The position numbers were made by a program, and so were the translations under genes. This document shows positions 58,083 through 64,000 of a stretch of 64,000 nt of DNA, piece by piece. This DNA comes from Pelomonas sp. Root1237 (GTDB lineage Bacteria; Pseudomonadota; Gammaproteobacteria; Burkholderiales; Burkholderiaceae_C): the NCBI RefSeq assembly GCF_001425055.1, contig NZ_LMDK01000022.1:124001-188000 (forward strand), given 5' to 3'. Numbering within the stretch: the first letter of the stretch is position 1; the number at the start of each line of letters is the position of its first letter. The notes beneath the pieces were generated by a model. The model was not told where the DNA came from and ran no database searches. It worked only from the letters and a program-made list of their open reading frames with translations.

Positions 58083-60368
58083 TTAGGTCTTGGCAGCCTG
58101 TGCACCGGGCTCGGTGGCAGGTGCCAGATTCGAAAATGATAGCGAAACTTGCGCGCCGGTCACGACAGCCTCCTGACTGCCGTCCGGGGGAGAACCCGCA
58201 TCGGAAGCCGGATGCAGGTTGCGCAAGGAGATACGGGCGCCGTGTTCATCGGCAATTTTCTTCACGACGGCCAGGCCCAGGCCGGTGCCCTTGGCCTTGG
58301 TTGTCACATAAGGTTCGAAGGCGCGCTTGAGCACTTTCTCGGCAAAACCGGGGCCGTTGTCGACGATGTGCAGGCGCACCGAACGCGGCGTGCCGCCCTC
58401 GGTCACGGACAACGAGGAGCGCACGGCCACATGGCCATCGGGGCGCTCGTGCACGGCGTCCAGGGCGTTCTGCACGAGGTTGTGGATGACCTGGCGCAGC
58501 TGGCTGGCATCGCCCTTGATGTGGGGCAGGTTGGCGGCCAGCTCGGCCGTCAAGTGTCCCCGCTCCTGCGGCTCGGCGTAGAGGCTGAGCACCTCGTGGA
58601 TCAGCTCGTTCAGATCCAGGGGCTTGAGCTGGGCCGACGGCAGACGGGCGTAGTCGCGGAACTCGTTGACGAGCTGCTTCATGGCCTGCACCTGGTTGAC
58701 GATGGTGGCCACCGAACGCACGAGCATGGCCTGGTCGGTACCTTCGAGCTTGGCTTCGAGCTTGTGCTGCATGCGCTCGGCCGAGAGCTGGATGGGCGTC
58801 AGCGGGTTCTTGATCTCGTGGGCGAGGCGGCGCGCGACCTCACTCCAGGCGGCCGAGCGCTGGGCCGACACCACCTCGGAGATGTCGTCGAAGACAACGA
58901 GGCGCGCGGCCTGCGGCAGCGGTGCACCGCGCACGAGCAGCGTCAGCGGGTCCTGCTTGGGGTCGAGCTTGAGCTCGAAGGAGTCCTGCCAGAGCTCGCG
59001 GTCCATGTCGCGCTCGCCGCTGTCGCGGCCGAGGTGCTGCTCGAAGCGCTGGTCCAGCGACGCGGAGAACTCGGCCAGCGGGGCAAGGTCGGCCAAGGGG
59101 CGGCCGATGTAGGCCGACAGCGGCAGGCGCAGGATGCGCGTGGCACCCGGGTTGACGGTCTCGAGGAAGCCGTCGGCGTCGATGACGAGGACGCCGGCGG
59201 TCAGGTTGTCGAGGATGGTCTGCAGGTGGGTGCGGGCGGCGTCCAGCTCGGCCACGGTGCGCGACACCTGCGCGCGCGCGTCGGCCAGTTGGCCGGTCAT
59301 GTCGGCGAAGGAGCGTGTCAGGCCGCCGAGTTCATCGCGCGAGGCGAGCACGGGGCGCGCGGAGAGGTCGCCCTGGGCCACGAGGCGCATGCCGTCGGCC
59401 AGCATCAGCAGCGGCCGCGCGAGCTGGTTGCCGAGCGTCACGGCCAGCAGCAGGGCCGCGAAGGTGGCCAGGATGAGCACCAGTGTCAGCGTGCCCAGGT
59501 ACATGCGGCGCAGGCCGACGCGCTCCAGCGAGCGCTGCTGGTATTCGGCGTTGGCGGTCTGCACCGCCAGGGCATTGGTCAGCATGCTGGCCGGAATGCG
59601 CTGGATGACCATCAGGTAGCGCTCGTCCAGCCCCAGGCGCAGCTCGGTATTGCGCATCCGCGCCAGCGTGCGGATCTGGGCGCCGCCTTCCAGGGCTGCG
59701 GCCTCGTCCTCCAGCCCTTCGAGCTGGCTGGCCACGCTGCCACGGGCCTTGTCCAGCATGGCTCTGCTGGGGCGGTCGGGCGTGAGCTGGCGGGTATCGC
59801 CGCCGCCCTCCAGCAGGATCTGGCCGTTGGCGCCGACGACGGCGACCGTGCGGGCGCCAAGCTTGTCGCGCAGCCGCTCCAGCGCCAGCAACTGCGGCGT
59901 GCTGCTTTCGGCGAGCTGGTCGGCGGCGTCACGCGTCTTGGTGCCGAGGTCGCTCACCATGGCGTCCAGCGTGCCGCGGCCGAGGTTCAGGCCAGCCTCC
60001 AGCGCGCTAGCCAGGCGCACGTCGAACCAGGTCTCGATGCTGCGGTTCACGAACTGGTAGGAGACGGCGTAGATCATCACGCCGGGCACGATGCCCACCA
60101 GCGCGAAGATGCTCGCCAGCTTGAGCAGCAGTCGGCTGCCGAAGCGGCCACTGCGCACACGCAGGACGAGACGCACGGCGGCCGTCAGGATGACCAGGGT
60201 CAGCACCGCGGCGACCCCCACATTGACCCAGTAGAGCCAGTTGTAGTGGCGCTCGAAGAAGGCGCGCTCGGACGTGGTGCCGACGATGAGTACGAAGGCC
60301 AGCACACCGGCCACGCCCGTCAGGGTCACCAGGGTGATGACCCAGCCCCAACGCGAAACCTTGGTCAT
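58083..60368 (-). CDS. ntrY: NtrY-like sensor histidine kinase
   Basis: 761 residues. Three N-terminal membrane helices (about 8-30, 45-68 and 82-108), a periplasmic domain (about 110-290), another helix (about 295-320), HAMP (about 320-375), PAS (about 395-500), HisKA with the H-box VARRLAHEIKNPLTPIQ, and HATPase with N box NLVQNALDAV, VDNGPGF and GTGLGLAVVKK. NtrY senses nitrogen or redox/cell-envelope signals in other proteobacteria. ATG overlaps the DUF4390 stop (ATGA). The Ala/Pro-rich C-terminal tail is extended. Confidence 0.93.
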   Translation of the reverse strand: MTKVSRWGWVITLVTLTGVAGVLAFVLIVGTTSERAFFERHYNWLYWVNVGVAAVLTLVILTAAVRLVLRVRSGRFGSRLLLKLASIFALVGIVPGVMIYAVSYQFVNRSIETWFDVRLASALEAGLNLGRGTLDAMVSDLGTKTRDAADQLAESSTPQLLALERLRDKLGARTVAVVGANGQILLEGGGDTRQLTPDRPSRAMLDKARGSVASQLEGLEDEAAALEGGAQIRTLARMRNTELRLGLDERYLMVIQRIPASMLTNALAVQTANAEYQQRSLERVGLRRMYLGTLTLVLILATFAALLLAVTLGNQLARPLLMLADGMRLVAQGDLSARPVLASRDELGGLTRSFADMTGQLADARAQVSRTVAELDAARTHLQTILDNLTAGVLVIDADGFLETVNPGATRILRLPLSAYIGRPLADLAPLAEFSASLDQRFEQHLGRDSGERDMDRELWQDSFELKLDPKQDPLTLLVRGAPLPQAARLVVFDDISEVVSAQRSAAWSEVARRLAHEIKNPLTPIQLSAERMQHKLEAKLEGTDQAMLVRSVATIVNQVQAMKQLVNEFRDYARLPSAQLKPLDLNELIHEVLSLYAEPQERGHLTAELAANLPHIKGDASQLRQVIHNLVQNALDAVHERPDGHVAVRSSLSVTEGGTPRSVRLHIVDNGPGFAEKVLKRAFEPYVTTKAKGTGLGLAVVKKIADEHGARISLRNLHPASDAGSPPDGSQEAVVTGAQVSLSFSNLAPATEPGAQAAKT

Positions 60369-60925
60369 TTCAGAGTGAAGTCGGGCGCGAAGTAGCGCTT
60401 CTGCTCGATGCTGAGCGCAAAGCCCGATTGCATGCCGATCTGCATGGGGCGCGGCAGCTGGGTGACGTCGAGCTTGTAGCTGAACTCGAGGTAGTAGCTG
60501 CCGCCGTCCTCGATGTCCTTGGCCTCGGCAATATGCCAGGCGCTCTGGCCGCGCATCGCGGTCAGCGCTTCGTCCAGCGTCGCGAAGCTTTGGTGCAGGC
60601 CGCCGTTGGAGACGCGGTACTGCCGGGTCAGGGACTGCCAGGCCAGGCGCCAAGTGCGCTCGGCGCGGGCGACGCGGGCGTCGCGCCAGTACCAACGGTT
60701 GCGCAGCACGGTGGCCTCAACGACGAAATACAGCGGCACCCCCTTGTGCAGCGCATCTTCGGCGGGGTGGCTGAGTTCGAAATGAGTCGTGAAGCTCAGG
60801 TCCAGGCCGTCGTCGGCCCGGCGCGCGGACAGCTGGGACAGCTCGATGCCGTCGGCCCGCACCGGCCCGGGGGTCAGGGCGAGCAGCACGGCAAAGAAGG
60901 CGGCGATGGCGATCCGGGCGAACAA
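60365..60925 (-). CDS. DUF4390 protein
   Basis: 186 residues with a signal peptide (about 1-24, LALTPGPVRADG) and one beta-rich DUF4390 domain (LSFTTHFELS, PLYFVVEATVLRNRWYW, YRVSNGGLHQSF). Function unknown; in betaproteobacteria the gene is regularly found between rsmB and ntrY, as here. The start is TTG at 60925, one base after the rsmB stop; no better start precedes the signal peptide. Confidence 0.82.
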   Translation of the reverse strand: MFARIAIAAFFAVLLALTPGPVRADGIELSQLSARRADDGLDLSFTTHFELSHPAEDALHKGVPLYFVVEATVLRNRWYWRDARVARAERTWRLAWQSLTRQYRVSNGGLHQSFATLDEALTAMRGQSAWHIAEAKDIEDGGSYYLEFSYKLDVTQLPRPMQIGMQSGFALSIEQKRYFAPDFTLK

Positions 60926-60926
60926 A

Positions 60927-62267
60927 TCAGGGTTTCGTGATCAGTGCGTAGAAAAAGCCGTCCAGAGGCGACTGCTGTTGCGAACCATTGTCAGCCAGGG
61001 GCAGCAGGTGACCTGTGAACCCGGGCACGGCATGGGACTTGGCGTCAGTTTGGCGTTGCAAAAACGCGTCGAGCTGGGCCTGGCCTTCGGCGCGGAAGAC
61101 AGAGCAGGTGGCGTAGACGAGGCGGCCGCCCGGCGCGAGCAGCGGCCACAGCGCGTCCAGCAGCTCGGCCTGGATGCGGGCCAGGGCGGTGATGTCATCG
61201 GGGCGGCGCAGCCAGCGCACGTCGGGGTGGCGGCGCACGATGCCGGAGGCGCTGCAGGGGGCGTCAAGGAGGATGGCGTCGAAAGGCTGGCCATCCCACC
61301 AGGTGCCGGTCTGGCGGGCATCGGCGGCCTTCAGCGTCGCCTGCTGCTGCAGGCGGTTGAGGTTGTCCTGCACGCGGATGAGGCGCTGCGCGTCGGCGTC
61401 CAGGGCGGTCAGCTGCAGGTCGGGCTGCAGTTCCAGCAGATGGGCCGTCTTGCCGCCCGGTGCGGCGCAGGCGTCCAGCACGCGGGCACCCGGCTTGAGG
61501 CCTGCGCCGACGACGAGCGGAGCGGCGAGCTGGGCGGCCGCGTCCTGCACGGACACCAGACCCTCGGCAAAACCGGGCAGGGCCGACACGGGCACGGGCT
61601 TGTCCAGCACAACGGCCTGGGGCGTGGGGGCGCCCAGGGCCCTTGCCGCGATGCCGGCGGCCGCCAGGCGCTTCACGTAGTCATCCGCCGTGGCGCGCTG
61701 GGCGTGCACCCGCAGCGTCATCGGCGGTGGGCGGTTGTTGGCGGCCAGGAGGGCCTGCCACTGCGCCGGCCAGTCCAGCCGCAGCTTCTCGACCCACCAG
61801 GCCGGGTGGTTGAAGGCGCCCAGCGGGCTGCGCTCGGCGGCGGCGACGAGGGCGCCGCGTTCGCGCAGAAAGCGACGCAGTACGGCGTTGATGAAGGCAG
61901 CGCTGGCCGGCGCGCGCTGCTTGGCGGCGTGGACGGCCTGGTCGACCAGGGTGTGGTCGGCGTACATGGGCGACGAATCGGGTTCGGGGTCGGGCCAGAG
62001 CAGGGCCAGCGCGGTCAGCAGCAACGCGTCGACGCGCGCCGGCGGTGCCTTGGGCGCGAGCTGCTGGCGGGCCGCTTCGGCGCCGCCCAGGCGGCGCAGC
62101 GCCGTGAAGGCCAGGGCCTGGGTGCCGGGGCGCAGGTCAGCGGGCACGCGGCCCAGCAACTCGGTCAGGGATTTGCCCTCACGCACGCCCTGGACGGCAT
62201 CGGCGGCCTGGGACAGCAGCCGATGCAGGGGGGCCGACATCGAGCCGGCTTGGGGGCTTTGGGACAT
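60927..62267 (-). CDS. rsmB: 16S rRNA (cytosine-967-C5)-methyltransferase
   Basis: 446 residues. N-terminal NusB-like helical RNA-binding domain (about 10-150, with FINAVLRRFLRE), then the SAM-dependent domain with motif I VLDACAAPGGKTAHLLEL, motif IV DAPCSASGIVRRHPD (release Cys) and motif VI VYATCSVFRAEG (catalytic Cys). ATG at 62267. Divergent from folE with 43 bp between starts. First gene of the rsmB-DUF4390-ntrY-ntrX unit. Confidence 0.93.
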   Translation of the reverse strand: MSQSPQAGSMSAPLHRLLSQAADAVQGVREGKSLTELLGRVPADLRPGTQALAFTALRRLGGAEAARQQLAPKAPPARVDALLLTALALLWPDPEPDSSPMYADHTLVDQAVHAAKQRAPASAAFINAVLRRFLRERGALVAAAERSPLGAFNHPAWWVEKLRLDWPAQWQALLAANNRPPPMTLRVHAQRATADDYVKRLAAAGIAARALGAPTPQAVVLDKPVPVSALPGFAEGLVSVQDAAAQLAAPLVVGAGLKPGARVLDACAAPGGKTAHLLELQPDLQLTALDADAQRLIRVQDNLNRLQQQATLKAADARQTGTWWDGQPFDAILLDAPCSASGIVRRHPDVRWLRRPDDITALARIQAELLDALWPLLAPGGRLVYATCSVFRAEGQAQLDAFLQRQTDAKSHAVPGFTGHLLPLADNGSQQQSPLDGFFYALITKP

Positions 62268-62310
62268 CGCGCCAGTGTAGGAGCGGGCTTTGGCCGGAGA
62301 ATTCGCGCCC

Positions 62311-63003
62311 ATGAATGCACCCGCCCCCGACGCGCCCGTTTCCGAACGCATCCGCTACCGCCTCGTGTCGGCCGGCTGCCGCCACCACGCCAACGACAAC
62401 ATCGCCGCCTACATCGAGCCCGGTGAACTCGACGCGCTGCAGGCCGAGGTGCAGACCCGCATGCAGGAGGTGCTGAAGAGCCTGGTCATCGACACCGACA
62501 GCGACCACAACACGCAGGAAACCGCCAAGCGCGTCGCCAAGATGTTCGTGCGCGAGGTGTTTGCCGGCCGCTACGCCGAGGCGCCGACGGTGACCGAATT
62601 CCCCAACATCAGCCGCCTCAATGAGCTGATGATCGTCGGCCCCATCACGGTGCGCAGCGCCTGCTCCCACCACCTCTGCCCCATCATCGGCAAGGTGTGG
62701 ATCGGCATCATGCCCAACGAGCATTCCAACCTGATCGGCCTGTCGAAGTACGTGCGCCTGACGGACTGGATCATGAGCCGCCCGCAGATCCAGGAAGAGG
62801 CCGTGATCATGCTGGCCAACGAGCTGGAGACCCGCGTGCGGCCCGACGGCCTGGCCGTCGTCATGGAGGCCGACCACTTCTGCATGCACTGGCGCGGCGT
62901 CAAGGACATCGAGGCCGCGATGACCAACAGCGTCATGCGCGGGGCTTTCCTGACCGATCCCAATCTGCGGCGGGAGTTCCTGTCGCTGATGAAGAAGTCG
63001 TGA
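62311..63003 (+). CDS. folE: GTP cyclohydrolase I
   Basis: 230 residues of the FolE type IA fold. Zinc ligands are in RSACSHHLCPI (Cys and the second His) and in DHFCMHWRGVKD (Cys), with the catalytic His adjacent. It converts GTP to 7,8-dihydroneopterin triphosphate for folate and also feeds queuosine, whose gene queC lies nearby. ATG at 62311 with GGAG upstream; a TTG 21 bp earlier is less likely. Confidence 0.93.
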   Translation: MNAPAPDAPVSERIRYRLVSAGCRHHANDNIAAYIEPGELDALQAEVQTRMQEVLKSLVIDTDSDHNTQETAKRVAKMFVREVFAGRYAEAPTVTEFPNISRLNELMIVGPITVRSACSHHLCPIIGKVWIGIMPNEHSNLIGLSKYVRLTDWIMSRPQIQEEAVIMLANELETRVRPDGLAVVMEADHFCMHWRGVKDIEAAMTNSVMRGAFLTDPNLRREFLSLMKKS

Positions 63004-63031
63004 GCCCCTCGTCCAGTCTCGGCCCGACCGC

Positions 63032-63577
63032 CTACAGCGAGCGCGCTTCGCTGAAGCCGTAGAGATTCGCCAGCACCCGCGTCGGGAACTGGTGCAAGGC
63101 CTCGTTGTACTGGCCGACCGCCTGGTTGAACACCTGCCGCGCGAATGCGCGCTGGCGCTCGATCAGTTTCAGCTCGCTGACCAGGCCGTCGATCTCGGTT
63201 TCGCTGCGCAGCTCGGGCTGATGGTCCAGCAGAGACAGCAAGCGGGTCAGCGCCGCGGCGTGCAGCGCGCTGGCCACGGCCAGGCTGCCGACCGGGTCGG
63301 GTGCCCAGGGCTTGCTCCGCGAGGCCAGGGCTGCGGCTTGCGATTCCGCCTGCGCGCTCGCCAAGGCATCGAACGTCGCTTGTTCGCTGGAGAGCCGCGG
63401 CGCCACGGCAGCAAGCAGCTTGTCGCAGACCTCGCCGCGGTCCTTCAAGTGGGCATCGAGCTGCACAAAGGCCTCGCCGATGACATTGCGCAGCGACATC
63501 AGCCGGTTGTAGGCACCAATGCCCCAGAAGAACAACAGCGCCGCCCCGGCGACGCCAGCCCAGCTCCAGATCGTCAT
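63032..63577 (-). CDS. LemA family protein
   Basis: 181 residues. One N-terminal membrane helix (about 5-22) and then a long four-helix bundle with the LemA pattern [21 protein letters not shown] and C-terminal [20 protein letters not shown]. Cytoplasmic-membrane-anchored; function is not established. Its ATG overlaps the queC stop (ATGA). Convergent with folE. Confidence 0.88.
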   Translation of the reverse strand: MTIWSWAGVAGAALLFFWGIGAYNRLMSLRNVIGEAFVQLDAHLKDRGEVCDKLLAAVAPRLSSEQATFDALASAQAESQAAALASRSKPWAPDPVGSLAVASALHAAALTRLLSLLDHQPELRSETEIDGLVSELKLIERQRAFARQVFNQAVGQYNEALHQFPTRVLANLYGFSEARSL

Positions 63578-64000
63578 GCCGCCGCCCGGTAAGCAGCAAA
63601 CCCATTGGCTCGCAGCGCGCAGGCCGGGCAGTGGCCGCAGCCATGGCCCCAGTCATGCAGCTCGCCGCGCTCGCCGAGGTAGCAGGTATGGGTGTCCTCG
63701 ACGATGAGCTTCACCAGCGCCCCGCCACCGAGCGAATCGGCCAGGCGCCAGGTGGCCGCCTTGTCGATGAACATCAGCGGCGTGTCCAGCGTCATCGGCG
63801 TGTCCAGGCCCAGACTGAGTGCCACCTGCATGGCCTTCATCGTGTTGTCGCGGCAGTCCGGGTAGCCGGAGAAGTCGGTCTCGCACATGCCGCCGACCAG
63901 CACCGACGCGCCGCGGCGGTAGGCCAGCGTCGCGGCAAAGGTCAGGAAGAGCAGGTTGCGGCCGGGGACGAAGGTGTTGGGCAGGCCGTTGGCCTGCAGC
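63574..64000 (-). CDS. queC: 7-cyano-7-deazaguanine synthase (partial, N-terminus outside window)
   Basis: About 142 C-terminal residues; the gene runs off the right edge. VPGRNLLFL and [16 protein letters not shown] are QueC signatures, and the C-terminal zinc site is formed by CYLGERG and [13 protein letters not shown]. It makes preQ0 from CDG with ATP and ammonia in queuosine biosynthesis. Confidence 0.93.
   Translation of the reverse strand, partial: LQANGLPNTFVPGRNLLFLTFAATLAYRRGASVLVGGMCETDFSGYPDCRDNTMKAMQVALSLGLDTPMTLDTPLMFIDKAATWRLADSLGGGALVKLIVEDTHTCYLGERGELHDWGHGCGHCPACALRANGFAAYRAAA

Noticed and set aside
58149..60395. 748-codon plus-strand frame opposite ntrY
   Set aside because: Antisense shadow; ntrY has all kinase motifs in the other strand.

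Overview
The window is GC-rich, densely packed chromosomal DNA of a betaproteobacterium, most likely order Burkholderiales in the Rubrivivax/Roseateles/Mitsuaria neighbourhood. This is inferred from gene content and order (atpIBEFHAGDC, rsmB-DUF4390-ntrY-ntrX, a GlpSTPQUV-type glycerol importer) and from the palindromic intergenic repeats. No database search was possible. About 60 genes are supported, nearly all intact, with many 1-20 bp overlaps between neighbours.

Layout. (1) 1-11.3 kb, minus strand: the right half of an aryl-polyene (xanthomonadin/flexirubin-like pigment) cluster. It holds a FAD oxidoreductase cut by the window edge, an MMPL exporter, a LolA-like carrier, a hotdog thioesterase, an MIO-type aromatic amino acid ammonia-lyase, two acyltransferases, a family-2 glycosyltransferase, an adenylate-forming ligase fused to a dehydratase, a membrane protein, two acyl carrier proteins and an inactive-looking ketosynthase partner. 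(2) 11.4-18.7 kb, minus: the complete F1Fo ATP synthase operon, with a good sigma70 promoter before atpI and a terminator after atpC. (3) 18.9-26.2 kb, minus: small-molecule and amino-acid metabolism genes (SMP-30, two GNATs, AlaX, VOC protein, PhzF, aminotransferase, Asp/Glu racemase, DUF2917, EamA exporter), divergent from a MocR-type regulator at 26.2-27.7 kb. (4) 28-36.3 kb: an unusual response regulator, Uup, an alpha/beta hydrolase and a TetR sharing an operator palindrome, dctA, S-formylglutathione hydrolase and the tRNA CCA enzyme. (5) 36.5-44.9 kb, plus: an RND efflux operon, a PHB-depolymerase-like esterase, a thioredoxin-like protein and an MFS transporter. (6) 45-46.8 kb: a HipBA toxin-antitoxin with a regularly spaced operator array. 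(7) 46.9-55.7 kb: glpR and the glycerol catabolism/import operon glpD-S-T-P-Q-U-V, ended by a strong terminator. (8) 55.8-57.3 kb: a decayed tyrosine-recombinase gene, an isolated DUF4145 gene, a run of perfect hairpins and tRNA-Phe(GAA). (9) 57.4-62.3 kb, minus: rsmB-DUF4390-ntrY-ntrX. (10) 62.3-64 kb: folE, a LemA-like gene and queC cut by the right edge.

How the genes work together: the first block makes and exports a membrane-anchored aryl polyene. The glp block takes up glycerol by ABC transport and oxidises glycerol-3-phosphate, although no glycerol kinase lies in the window. NtrYX is a two-component system whose regulator lacks the usual AAA+ domain. The points most worth following are the asymmetric GlpS/GlpT ATPase pair, the 49-bp-periodic HipB operator array, the ammonia-lyase with an atypical selectivity pair, and the hairpin-rich tRNA-Phe island carrying the DUF4145 gene.
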